Assembly (NCBI GenBank): GCA_030704615.1 | Contig: CM060733.1 | Coordinates: 17,052,001-17,112,000 of the forward strand | Direction: 5' to 3' | DNA length: 60,000 nucleotides | Source: Takakia lepidozioides | Taxonomy: Eukaryota; Streptophyta; Takakiopsida; Takakiales; Takakiaceae | Shown: positions 33,559 to 49,410 of the stretch, piece after piece | How the letters are laid out: each line of letters starts with the position of its first letter | Position numbering within the stretch: position 1 is the first letter of the stretch | Notes under the pieces: model-generated | Told to the model about the DNA's origin: nothing | The model's input: only the letters and a program-made list of their open reading frames with translations | Database searches by the model: none | Position numbers and translations under genes: made by a program

Positions 33559-36364
33559 GACAGAGTTGGGGCAGGGGGGGTGGGGGTGGGGGGGGAGTTG
33601 GGAGGGCGGGGGTTGCCTTTTGTGGTGCAGCCTGCAGCAACATGCCAGACACAGAGCAGGAGCTACCTTATGCTAGCATATCTGGAGTTTGGTCAATGGG
33701 TGCCTTGTGATGCCTCTTGCGAGGGCCGGTTTTCTTCAATCTACAATGTAGACGTAGGGTAGGGGCTATAAGTGCCTGTGCCAAGGAATTGTGCATGCAC
33801 TCTACAAGCTACTCGGCTGTGGGTTATTTGAGGCAGCTTTTGGTGAGCAAGTTAGGGATTGATCCTACTCAATTTAGGATGGAAATAAGTTGTTTTGATC
33901 ACAAAGTCAGAACAAGATGCCATTTATGCTCATTTTATGAAGCATTTGTAACCAGCTAAGCACTGTTTGATCTCTTCTTGGTGGTTAGATATGCAATGAG
34001 ATGCAGCTCAGGATTGTTTCATTTGCCATCTCATCCCTATCTTCATTAGTCATGTAGTCATATCCATGACTACCACTATGAGTGAGGTTATTGATGTATG
34101 GATCTCATGACTTGTCCCATCATATTGTAAACTCTTCTGTAATAAAGTGTGCCCATACCCACGTCACTTAACCTCCCAAGCATAACCAACTTCAGCTGAG
34201 GAGTAAAGATTCACATTTGAACTGCATTTGTGCACTGATGTGATTGGAACCAAGAAGTTGGGTCTAAAAGTGCATTTGCCTGAGGTGAACATTCATCTAA
34301 CTTCAAACATTCGATTCACTTCTTAGAGTTGTTTCGAAACAAAGGTAAGAATGGAGAAAGCCTTTGAGATTGCCAAGCATTTCACATCTAATGCACTGTG
34401 GAATGTCATCTGCCTGGCCCATTCCAATGCACAACACCATATCATGAGACCTGCTTGCACCCTGGATTGAAGAACAATAATGTTGTGATGTTACCACAAG
34501 CCACACCGACCAGAATCTCATGGATCACTTGGGGACATTGTATCATTTGCTTCTCATCAAGGAGGCAGATAGAGTGTGAGTGTGTGACTGTTTGAGGCAA
34601 AAGATATAAGAGCGAGCATGGCTCTTCCAGTTGATGTAGCAAAGCATCACTTTGTCAACAATTGACGTAATATCAACTTTACGTAGTATTATGATTTGGG
34701 TTATAGATATGAACTTAACAACGTCCAGCCTGTGAAACAATGTTGAGATATTTGAGAAGAAACGGAAAGAAGATTGTGTTGAAGACATGTCTGCGAGCTT
34801 CTCGATTCTCAGAGAATGTATCTCCAAGCATATGCTCGTACGCCCATGTGTGCCCTTCAGTGTAGCCAGGTGAATTATTTGCGCGGGATTTCCGCCCACA
34901 ATTGGTGAGCACAACCTCTGGATTCATGTACAAAATGATGTCCTCCTACAGACAGACCATCATCGTCTTCAGCAGCGGCAGCAGATGAAGGATCGGCAAG
35001 GCGGAGCTAAGCTCACACGTTCGCGAATTTCATGGGGACCCGCCTAAAGTGAGTTGCGGTGATCAAGTGCACCTCATCATCCTCTTCTATGGCTTGGCAC
35101 AGCTCTCTAATGTCCGCTCTATTGCACCTTCTTCAGGACTCTTCTTCTTCCTCTTCCTCATGTCTTCTTCAACAGCAAGTTCCTCTTCTTCTCTTAACAA
35201 ATTATGCAGCACTGTACCCCGAAAGCTGCCAAACATTATACTCTGTACTTAGCCAGGGAGTGATTTGAACAACAAACAAAGATGGAGTGACTAAAGGATC
35301 ATTTTATTGGAAGCCTCCTGCTACAATTCAATTCTCGAGATGATTTGCAGTAGTGAAATTTTCTGATCTTACGATCTAGACAACAAGGAGGGTAATAATA
35401 ATCTGAACTGAAGAATCTGAACCTGACTTCGGATGCGATCAACAAATCTAGATTAGATTAATTTGTCAGCCAGACCTTGTCGTATAACAAAAAGCCGGGT
35501 CTTACAATGCTTGAGTGAATGGATCTTTCACTGCACTGTTTCTCCTCACGATTAGTGTTGGGAATGCTTCCGGATCCGTGCAGAGGTGGGCCCTCCGAGT
35601 CACAATCGGTGGAAGCATCACACTTCCGTTATGTCTTCTACGAAAAAAGCATCATAAAGTATCAGGAGAGAATCTTATCGACGAACTCCAGACCGAATCC
35701 GTCCGAAAGATGCCGAGGAGAAGGTTTGGGTGGCACTCCTGCTTTCTTCGATTGCTTTGTCCAGCGGTGCGTGACAAACCGGGTTTCTGCGGAGTGCAAC
35801 AATGGAAGTGTCTTGAATAAGACCGGAGATGGATTACAGATAGCGAGGTACTTTTCATGGGTGAGCCACAGATGGTGACGAACTTATTTCCATTGCTCTC
35901 ATATCTGCTCTGTTTGAGTTCAATTGAGCTGATGCATGGAAGCTGATGAAAATGCACGCATCCTGGATTTCCCTGTAAAGCTGTCCTACTTAAGCCTAGA
36001 TAGTGAAAGAAATTCCATGGGAGCAAGAACCGAGAAAGCAATACGCTGACACTGGGTAATTGTGTGATCGGTGGGTTATTCACTGCCGGGCGCATTGTCA
36101 GTGTAATTTGTGGTTGCAGCATATAGACTCAGGGGTTGGGGTTTAGGGTTCAGAGTGCACACTTCTCACAAAGGGTTATGATTCCACCTGATATGCCCTG
36201 CCATTCTAGTGAAGGTTGTGAAAGTATTATGTTTAGCTCCATCGTGAAGGCATCACAGGTGATGCTTTGTTGTTAAAGCTGGTTTTCGGCCATCATTCGC
36301 TGAAAGAATCGTTCTTCTCAAGCTAGAGGAATGATTCCTGTGGAAAGTTCCTAAGCTGGCTATT
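33559..36364. other. Intergenic DNA between VAP27 and BDP1
   Basis: The first part is VAP27 3' sequence, with a G-rich tract at 33574-33612 (five G runs) and AATAAA at 34141. About 35060-35240 on the minus strand has a lysine/glutamate-rich frame (REEEELAVEEDMRKRKKKS) that stops soon and has no recognised partner; it may be a transposon remnant. Positions 35880-36364 are the BDP1 promoter and leader, duplicated in inverted orientation at 20325-20840. No complete gene is seen. Confidence 0.45.
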
Positions 36365-39300
36365 ATGGGATCTCCGGCTCCCACCAAGCAGACCACGGCT
36401 ACCGCTGCCACAGGAGGGGATGCCCATCCTGCATCAAATACGGACTTGGTTAGACGCCGGGCTGATGCAGCGGCGGAGCCGGAGCCAGCTTCTCAAGTGA
36501 TTTCCGCCATAGATAGTGGGGTGCGTGGGAAGCCACCTTCGGGAAAAACTCCTACTGCACAACCAGGCAAGAAGCGGAAATCGCCTCGTGGCACAGCTTC
36601 AGGAAAGCGACCCCGTAGGTCTTCAGGTATACGTTGCTTTGCGCCCTTCATGTATTCATCAACTATTTATTGGAGCTCTTTGCTTGTTTGTATTACCCTG
36701 TACTCAGAAGTGGGGAATCTCAATATTCTGGGATGGTTTGCTGGTTTCCAGTTCCTACCTGAGCTCCTGATTTCGTTGGGTTTTATCTGTTTAGGCAACT
36801 TTGTGATGCTACGTCTGCACTATCCAAATCCCAATCTTCAGACTTGAGCATATACCTGAAAGTTTCAGTAGCACAGCCCTGTTGGTGATTGGTCGATTTC
36901 TTTGGAGGATCGAATGCTGGCTGCCGTACACTTCCTGCATTGCCTTAACTAACAGCCTCAGAACTGAAGAAGTTCTGGGGGCCCTCAGGTGTGCTTCAGT
37001 GTCTTTGGCACTTGGTTGTTAATACAAATGTGCCTAAAAAGCAGAGTTGCACTTTCCTGCTGTCAAGATTGAATTTGTGACTTCAAAGAAAGTGGTTGTC
37101 ATGTGTGCAGTTGCCAAGCCAAAGACATCGAGGAAGGTAACAGCCGAAGAGTTGGACCCAACCCGACTCACCATGCGTGAGCTCATAAGGAGAGCAGAGG
37201 CCTTAGAGAGGAAGGTATGTTGTAAGCTAAATAACTCTATATTTGGATGTGATCTTCATCACTCCGAGGATCCAATTTCAAGTAAAAGCAGGTCAGGGGT
37301 TGGGCACTGTTGGTTGCCTCTCCTCAACTGTAGGGCCAATGCACGCCTTTGGTGGTTGGATGTCTGTCAGTTTACCCCTGCCATTGATTGTGCAAGTTCA
37401 TGTGCAAATTGTAACTCCATAGATGGGGAAATGGACTACCTTTCAAGGTATTCAGTGGTCCTGGCAACAACAGCTCAACAAATAGGACTAAACGATTACA
37501 GTAATGAATCAGCAATTTGCTAATACTACTTCCTTTTCGAACCTAATACGCTCTTATTACTTGACTTGTCTCCCTTCAATCTTGCTCTTCATGATAGGCG
37601 GTTATGGCAGATCTGAGACCCTCTTTAGTTACGTGTTGTTACACTGAAATGCGGTGCCCCTTTCCATACTGTCAGAAATTTGAGTTTTGTCGATTTGCTT
37701 TCTGCTTGAACTGTCTTTTGGAAAGGAATCAAGGGGGCTTGAAATATGCTCTTTCACAGATGGTGCTTCTATTACGAGAAGTATAAACTTTAGCTTATTT
37801 TACAGGTTATGTCAGACTAGTTTTACAGTTGTCCTTCCCTGAAATTATTCTTTGAATTTGGGAAAGGGCAAGGAGGAGGTAGCCAAGAAGCTGACAAATG
37901 GGGCTGATAAGGGTGCTGTTGCCAAAGGTCAAGGCAGAAGTGTGCCTCTTCGACCACCTGCTGCGAATGTGTAAGTCAATCATTCACTATTCTGAAAATC
38001 AGGCTCTAATTATTTTCAACGGTAGGTTGATGTTGATATGACTTTCATTCTTCCTTCCATTTTTGTTGAAATAAAGCGCAGCAGGTAGTCCAATAGAAAC
38101 CTTAGCTGCTCCTGCCTGGAACAGCTAAGATGCACATGTCCTCTGACTGTCATTCTACAACCCTTTATCAAGTATGATGTAAAAACTTTACAATTGACCT
38201 TTTCTCCCCTTGAAATACAGTCATACGTTGTTGCTCAGGAGTTCATAAGGCTGTGTAATATGACTTACTGAGGGTGTACCATTCCTCATCTCAATAAAAG
38301 CAATGCATCTCAAAATTTCTCATTCACAAATGTGATTGTGGTGCAAGGCTGTCTTTTGGACGAGGATCTGGGCTGCGCTTTACGTGTTTTGTATCTTTTG
38401 GCAGGCCTCCAGCTGCATTGGCCCCTCAAGTGCAGATAGTGGATGGACGGATTGTAATCAATGCACAAAGCTTAGTTGTAGGTGCACAAGCTAGCACACA
38501 AGAGGACACTGACACTTATCATCGCGTAGAGGAGAACACTTCCAAGCTCAATTACAATACCTACGCCAATATAGTTCCAAAAGAAAGGTGGCGGGAGGAG
38601 GACACTGAACTTTTCTACAAGGTATGATAATCCTTTAGGCTGCCTACACCCTTGAAGATTTTGTTTTGCAAGAAGAGGTAGGGAAGAATTAGTGTAATCA
38701 TTCCCCACACTACTGAAAAGCTGTCAGTCTGTTGGTACTTTGATACTTACATTGAGTAGCTGTAGATGCAATGGCCCAGTAAAGTGGGCTTTACAGGCAT
38801 GCTGAGATAACTTTTCAGTTTGTGCTTCCTGTAGCCTTGAGAGCATAGAACAAACCCAGTTTGGACACCCTGAGGATGGTTAGTCATGGGGTGAAGATTG
38901 GTTGAATGGGAATTTACTACCAGACAATATTTGTCCATTCACAAAGCCTCTGTTCTGGATGTTTGAAATGATGGGAGTGTTGCAGGTCAATAGATCCCAC
39001 ATGCTGGCTGTTCAAAACTTTTCTGTTTTTCACCACCAGCCAAACCACTGTCCAAGCAATCTCCTTGCCACTATCTGTGAAGTTCTGCTTCATGATTCTT
39101 GAAGTTTGCTAGCTTGCTTTTAGACACTCTGCCAGATGACTCTGGATACATTTTGTTGATGTGGAGGGCAGGCATTGCAGCGATTTGGAACCGATTTTGC
39201 ATTGATACAGCAGTTGTTTCCTGGAAGAACACGGCAACAGGTCAAGTCCAAGTTCAAGAAGGAGGAGAAACTCCATCCTGTGCGCCTGGCACATACACTG

Positions 39301-40494
39301 GCTCACAAAGCAGAAGGTTGCCTCCTCTTGGTGATACAGTTCACTTTATTGTTGTGGTAAAGATATTATTCTCGAGACTCCACAATGTTCGGCCACCATG
39401 GATGTTCAAGAGATGATCATAACTATTCCATTCCACGTATGGAACTCAGAAAGGAATTGGTGGATCTTTGGTGCTCCAAAAGTGATAACGAAGACCTTGC
39501 AAATACATCAAATGAATCCAATATTAATGAAGGAGAGGGAGGAACGGGGTGAGTTGAGGGTTTGTGGGATTTAGACGAAATGAGGATACTGGCATTTGAC
39601 GCGGGGGAGGTGCCTTGCAGATCAATCACACCACTACAAGACTATCATTGATATTTTGAAGCCTGAGGGTGGTGAGAAGGATGACGATGTTTTTGAACCA
39701 GGTGTGCAACCCTCAGAGTTCCCTGGGGAAGGGTCTGCACAAAAGGTATGCTATCATTAAACTTCCAGAGTTTCTCTGTTTTGTGAACTTACCTGTCTGG
39801 AGAAGGGATTTCACGCAAGAAATTGCACAGAAGGGAACTATAGTTGTGGAACATTCTGAATTCTCCAGATTGCTTTTGGCATCCAGTCAGCATGTTAGGA
39901 CAGAATTGGCATACTGTAACTTCTGACTTTCAGGTGGGCCTGTTTGGCAATGCTGTTTTCTTACGTATGGTGTCATTTATGGATCAAGGAGACAAAACCT
40001 GCAAGCAGAGATGTGACTATCAGCCAACATGAATAATATGGATTAAGGCCTGGTTCCTATGGGAATCATATTTGCCTAGATTTGTGAGCTAGGTGTAATG
40101 TGCTTCTAAATGCTTTGTGTAGGACGACCAAGTTCATGAAGAGGTGACAACTTCAACGGCTGCAGAGGCTTCCAATATGCCAACTATCCAAACCACTAAG
40201 TCAGTCAATGTCAGTGACATGGATGAGGCCAGCAAGGAGGTGGAGAAGATTCAAGAAGAGCCTGCTGAAGCTGCACCTCCTATGCAATCTGGATCCCAAC
40301 CTAGCATTGCAGGTAGTATTCAACCTCAGGTCTCTGCAGCAATCACACAATCTCCAAAGGAGAAGGCCAATCTTCCCGAAGTAGAGAGTGAGCCTGCACC
40401 TAAACCTGCTCGAAAGCCACTATTTGCCTACCGGAGTACAGCACAGCCACCTTCTGCAAACCCTCTGTCAAGTTATAAGTCAAGACTTTCTTAG
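36365..40494 (+). CDS. BDP1: BDP1-like TFIIIB B'' subunit
   Basis: Seven exons join in phase: 36365-36626, 37111-37214, 37867-37970, 38405-38621, 39172-39316, 39621-39745 and 40123-40494, giving 442 residues. The N-terminus is Ala/Pro-rich and basic (GKKRKSPRGTASGKRPRRSS, a likely nuclear signal). A conserved helix follows (DPTRLTMRELIRRAEALERK). The extended SANT domain (about 217-266) reads RWREEDTELFYKALQRFGTD, then LFPGRTRQQVKSKFKKEEK, matching BDP1. The C-terminus is acidic, Pro/Gln-rich and probably disordered. BDP1 joins TBP and BRF1 to position RNA polymerase III on tRNA and 5S genes. The start has a duplicated counterpart at 20378. The intron 3 acceptor is the least certain site. Confidence 0.88.
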
Positions 40495-41451
40495 TCCCCC
40501 TTTGATGCCTACCAAGGCCCGCTGGTAATCAAGCTGCCTTGTGTTCAATTTCATTCATTGGGCCCTTTTTACCCCATCTGTGGGGGCTATCTTATCACCA
40601 TCTCTGAAAGAGTTGTGTGCTTGAAACTCATTGTGGATATATATATATCCTTGTATCCTTATATATCCTTGTGAGTGCTGCCTTAGAAGGTTTGATCAAG
40701 GATTTGTTCAATGTAACAGAATTGTGAAGACAAAAGTCAAGTTGCCATCACCATCCGGTCCTTGCCAGTCCACAACCCCCACCAATCAAATAAGCTGGTT
40801 CTGACTGAAACACGGGAGTGTGCAGCATATTAAACTATGTTCAGCCACTGACATATTCATCAACAAATTTTCATTAGGAAGGCGCTTTCCCCCTTTACTC
40901 AAGCCCTGCTCAGACTGACACGGGCAGGACGGCAGGGGGTGAAAAGCTAATGTTGTGTTTCTCTATCACCAGTATCATCCTGCAGCAATTTCCAGAGTTG
41001 TTTGGCATTAAAAACACTTCACATGGTTTGTGTCTGCTGCTATTCTGGTCCTCAAAAGTGGCCAGTAAGTCGCATGCACTTGGCTTGCAAAGTGCGACGA
41101 GAGAGATCGCACAGAGGACCTGGGGATGCTCCATATTTCAAAGATCAAAGTCAATAGAAGAGACATCCAGACCTGTGACCTTAGAAGAAGCATTTGGGGC
41201 ACATTTCGACTGAGATATGACTATGACCATCGCACAAGACCAAGGTTTGCCGGTGGGTTGATTACAATTCCCACAAGAAAAAATGGTTAAAATGTGGGTT
41301 AATACAAGAACTCCACTTCCTCTCCAGAGACAACCTAACACTATTAACTTTTCAATGGTAACTTCACCATAGAGCAGTTTCTATTCCTACTTTAACTTCT
41401 TGTCTTCTTCTCATCTACCATACTGTCTCTCCTATGGTGCATTGATGAAGC
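40495..41451. other. Convergent intergenic region between BDP1 and BiP
   Basis: This holds the 3' flanks of two convergent genes. A short AT run with repeated TATATATCCTTG strings lies at 40635-40675. No ORF with family features and no RNA gene is seen. Confidence 0.5.
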
Positions 41452-44972
<3,521 letters not shown>

Positions 44973-45480
44973 GGCTGCGCTCTCCGAGAAAAAACCAAGC
45001 CTCCGGCCTTCTTCTTGATATCTCAAAACCCGCTCACCTCCAGCAACGAATAAACCGCACCAAAAAAATCACAGCACAGATGCGCAAGGAAGAGAAGATG
45101 TCGCGGACCAATTCCACCGGTCAGACCGCGCGCAGATCAAATGCAGCACACACACACACAAAGACAAGAGCCTTGCATTGCCAGGGCCACGTCTCCAGAC
45201 TCTATATCCCTCTTCTCTCTCGCCTGAACCGAGTGCTGCTGCCACGCCAATATAGCCACGTGTTGGCCATCTATTAGCCCTGACCACCCCCGCTCGAAAT
45301 AAACGATTCTCATTGGCCGAGACACAAGAGCAAGACGCACAAGTGACGCAAATTTTATCATCCCCAATTTTACATACACAAAACGAAACCAAGAATCCAC
45401 ATGACACCTCATTTTGCACAGGTGGCCATTCTATTGGCTGTATCGAGGTCCCAGCACAATATTCGATTTCTCATTGGTCC
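44973..45480 (-). promoter_or_regulatory. BiP promoter region with CCAAT boxes and a G-box
   Basis: Reading toward BiP, CCAAT boxes lie at 45473-45477, 45433-45437 and 45312-45316. A CACGTG G-box lies at 45257-45262, with a CCAAT on the plus strand at 45247-45251. A TATA-like GATATAG near 45202-45208 is about 230 bp before the ATG. CCAAT and CACG elements suit an ER-stress-inducible BiP gene. I found no exact CCAAT-N9-CCACG element. The farthest CCAAT box overlaps the stop codon of the upstream coiled-coil gene. Confidence 0.5.
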
Positions 45481-47141
45481 GAACTGCGTATGTGACGCGA
45501 TGGTTTCCAGTTGGCGAAACCGGCAGGGCGGAGCCGCCGGCCGGCCGTCCGCTTCTCCACCACTCTCAAGAGTGCTTCCACCAATCTCAAAGCGTCGTTC
45601 CAGTTGTCCAGTTTCCACCGAGCCTGGTCGCGCTCAAATTTCAGCTCCAGAATTGCTGACTCCTTTTCTATAAGCACTGTCGTGAATGGTACAATCTGGG
45701 TCTTCTCTCCCTAATTCGAAACAAAAACGTTTCAGCTCCTTCACCTGATCCATTTGCACACCACACTGATGTGATGAACACTCCATAGCAGTGCTAAATC
45801 CTACTTACTGGCCAGATTCTGACTCTGGTAATGGTTCACCTCTACCTCTTTGCCGTGCAGTCTAGCAGATCAACATTGTTCGAAACATGCACACATCTGG
45901 ATGGAGGTCCTGGTAGGGCCAGCACCCCAAAAATCAAGTATCACCTGACTTCAAAAGATAGTGGTGACAGTAATGCTGGATCACCTGCTTTTCCAGTTTC
46001 TTGATGGTAGCCAGGTTGTCAACCATGGCGGTGTGGCGAAGTGTGGTATTATCAGTCTCAACCTGTTGTAGGGCTTTAAGCAGTTCTTAATCTTCACACA
46101 GTCAGTACTTGGGCCGTGATCCTTGCGACGCTCTGTTGCCTTCCGCTTCTACTCCGCCGAGCACCTGCTCTGCAAGGCATCATCCTTCAAACGCTGGATC
46201 CTTGCCTCACAATGGAGTCGGCTCTCTTCACTCGCTTTCAGCTCCTGCCTGTACTGCCGCAACTTCTTGTGCAGGGCATGCACCTTCTTCATCGGCGTCT
46301 CGTGTGTCTCCGCTTTCTTCATCAGCGTCGCATGTCTCCCCTCCTTCTTCATCACATCCAAGTCCTTACCTACATCAAGTGAATGTTTTGTACTTTAGAG
46401 CATTTTGCACATGACTGTTTGAAAAGGATGGGATATCCCCTTGTACTGGCCAGCAAGGTTGCCAGGCAAGAACTTGTTGGTGGCGCCCTCCCATGACATC
46501 CTGCCAGAGTCCAATCAATGATTACCCACAGATTAAGCCCTACAATGGATCAAAAGACAGACACGATGGGCAGCAAAGATTTATTGGAAGCGATTGGCAC
46601 TTCCCTTAGTAGATTGCCATGAATTCAGCCAGGGCCATAATCTTCCATCCTTTCTAGCACTGGAGAACTCAAGATGCCGGACAAAAAGAGGATTTAAGAA
46701 TCTTACCGGACAGCTACAATGTCCTGTCCGTGGTGTGTTTGCAGGCCTTGCAGCTGCTCATCAAACAGCCTAGCCAATGATCCTGCCAGTCCATGCCCTG
46801 CCTCTGCTTTCTGCCTCCCCAAGTCCTACCCCACCCCACCGTGACATGCCCTCATTTGATGAAACCACAGGAAACCAAACACCGCCAGTTCGCTGCAGGG
46901 GAAAGAAGGAGAGGGAAGGGCAAAATGCCTGGAGGGCACGGTGCATGTCTTGGAGGCTGCGATTGGCATGAGCAAACAGCACAGCATGTAGCGCTTCCAG
47001 CTGCGCCTGGTCATGTGCCTGCTGCTCCAGGGCAGCCTGGTAGGCCGCCGAGATTGCACTTTGCAGCGTCACTATCACTTCCTCCTTCTCTCTCACCACC
47101 ATCTGTAGCCTCCGTATGGTCGACTGCGCCACTGTGGCAAC
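45471..47141 (-). pseudogene. Coiled-coil protein gene, broken
   Basis: Minus-strand exon-like pieces share helical, Glu/Lys/Gln-rich composition. A piece from 47141 contains TIRRLQMVVREKEEVIVTLQ and ALEQQAHDQAQLEALHA. The next (46149-46375) contains LRQYRQELKASEESRLHCEA and meets an in-frame TAG after CSAE at 46149-46151. Another (about 45983-46085) reads LKALQQVETDNTTLRH but in a shifted frame. A last one (45471-45690) contains IEKESAILELKFERDQARWK and stops at 45471. The order suits one long coiled-coil gene, perhaps a centrosomal or flagellar protein as expected in plants with swimming sperm, but I cannot name it. The stop and frame change point to a pseudogene or a truncated copy. Confidence 0.45.
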
Positions 47142-48559
47142 CTGCTTCACCCACCAGTAGTTAAGGAGCATTAGACCTCGCAAACAGGCGAGCGCGCTTG
47201 CCTTCCCCACAAGTACACTGAAGAAGAGTCATATTCCTTCTTGGTTTCCTCTATGACTCTGGATGACTGCAAAATCCTTGCTCAGCTGTTCAACAAGTCC
47301 AAACCGTGCTGTCTTTCCACAAAGAGTCTGATAGGTTTAGTGGCGTGTACAACAAGAGGTTCATGTCTGCACCTGCAACATTGTGGAGTGGTGGAAGACA
47401 TGCCTGCTGTACCTCCTCGTCTGCACCTTTCACGTTCTTTATGCTTGCAGGGGACTCTCCTACACCCTCATGCTGCTCTTAAAAACTTTTTATGAATGAA
47501 TTGCTTAGCCTGCTAACATCTAGTGGGTGACTCCCTATAGGAATTGAAGAAGGGGATGACGGTTGTTGAGTAATAAGTAGGAAGATAAGGAGGGCTGGAG
47601 TGGTGTGAGTTGTGATGCAGGCCATTGCAAAGCTTGGCGTGTGTGCACAGCCCCAGCACTTCAACACATCTCCGCATGCGGCCTATCTTGCTCGTGCCCC
47701 CTCTTTTCTTGCCTAAGTTAGATGCAGCCCACAGAGCACTTGCTAATTCCAATATCACTTCTGAAGTGGGAGTGACTTGTTGCTTAAAACACTCCTACCT
47801 CACTTCATCTGTTGCTGCCCATCGTCGCATAGGAATCCGTAGCCAAGAAAGAGCTTTCAGAACGAGAACGAGTTTTGAGTGAGAGTAGGAGTACAAGCAC
47901 AGGCCCAACCCAATCAAATTGAGATTATAAAGTATAAGTTCATAGTGCCTCACCCTCTTTACACGACTGTGTCCTACTAATATGTAGTGCAAGCACCAGA
48001 AGAACTGCACATGACTAGCACCAATTTGTAGCTGTGCAGTGTGGTGGCACTTAGAGGGAGATAGATCCCATCCCCACAACATACGAACCAAAGTCAAGCT
48101 CATCGTTCTCCCCTCTCACTTACAGGGCTTAAATCCTGGGAAATAGTCGCATGGAACTCTGCCCAGAACAGGTCAAATGAAAGGGAGAGACTATTGGGGA
48201 CCGATTCATTGTTGGTGACTAGCCCTGAATGTGGTGGGGTTTTGGCACTCAGCTGTAGCAGACTCTGGGATGCACTGACCTATCCGAGTAATTCCCTGTG
48301 GACCGCACTATCACCCGCAAAAAAATCCCGTAAAAGTGGGGTCTTGAGCCTACCCCATTATAGTGGCAGATGCCATAGGCTGACCTTCCCCTTGGAAAGT
48401 GGGCACCATAAAGTGTCAAACTGAGCTAAACTCACACCGGATATTTAATTCCTATTTTGGACATAATGTGAAAATTGTTCTTAAGCTTATAGCCAGGTGA
48501 GAAAGAAGAAAACGAAAAGGACAAATCGTCAAGACCAACTGCATTGTATCCTTTCCATA
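47142..48559. other. Intergenic DNA, no gene seen
   Basis: Plus- and minus-strand frames here are short and without family features. The sequence may hold upstream exons of the coiled-coil gene, but none is recognisable. No tRNA, CRISPR or simple repeat stands out. Confidence 0.35.
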
Positions 48560-48589
48560 TAATCAAGAAACCCCCCAAAACAGCAGCAT

Positions 48590-49410
48590 TGTCCCCTCAA
48601 GGACATTTGGAGAGCTGTTCACACTTCCCTCTGTCATGCATTTTGGGTGTATGCTTGGGCTGTACTGATACTTCAGTGTAAGATGAGTACCCTTTTGTGT
48701 CTTAGCTCTGGCAGCTATTGTGTACTCATCAGTGGATAAAAGATTTTGCCTATTCCACACAGCAACATCATGAAAACCCCCTTCCATCATGCATGCTGGG
48801 TGCATGCTCCAGCTCACCATGTACATGTGCATCAGTACAGGCTTGAGGCTGTGTTTCAAGGCTTTGCCAGACAAAATGCCCTGCGTTCCCATTTATTGGT
48901 GCAGGTCCATGCCAACATCAGTTGTCTCAGTGCTCTGACTTGCACCAGGCTCAGCCCTTGCATCTCTTGACTCAAAACCCTGCGAAATTTGAGCAGTATC
49001 TGACAACCCTCGAACATCTCGCAACCTCTTCGCATCCCCCTTCTATCATGCATTCTCGGTAGATGCCCAAATTGAGCAATTCGAAGTGCTGCACTGTCAG
49101 GATGAGACGCCTGTTCTGAGCTCTACCTGTGTCCATCATCCGCATCCTGAGCTGTCTCAGTGTTCTGGCTACCATCATGCTCCACTCTTGCATCTGTCGA
49201 TTTAGGTCCATCTAAATTTTCCACGGTATCAGTCCACCCTTGAACTTCACTGGAACCACTTTGCATCCCCCTGCTGTCATGACTTCTTGTTAGATGCCCC
49301 ATTTGAGCAGTTCGAAGAGCTTCAATGTCAGGGTGAGGCTCCTGTTGTGTCTCTGAGCTCTGCTCACATCCACCATCCTCAACCCTGTGCTGTGTCAACT
49401 CAGATCCCAG
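48590..49410 (-). repeat. Degenerate tandem repeat at the 3' end of the F-box/PP2 gene
   Basis: On the minus strand a unit of about 225 bp recurs. Units 1 and 2 are clear (about 49123-49350 and 48890-49122), both carrying GAGCTCAGA, CGAA-TGCTCAA, GGGCATCTA and CACTGAGACA strings. Two weaker units, marked by ATGCATGA(T/C) followed by a purine run, lie near 48780 and 48635. Unit 1 is coding in the F-box gene. Unit 2 keeps similar coding text in pieces (DARAEPGASQSTETTD) but with frame breaks. Confidence 0.55.

Noticed and set aside
40635-40675. Possible CRISPR-like or phased repeat
   Set aside because: It is only a short TATATATCCTTG-type AT microsatellite.
45050-45420. Possible ER-stress element CCAAT-N9-CCACG in the BiP promoter
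   Set aside because: CCAAT and CCACG strings are present, but I found no pair at the required 9-base spacing.
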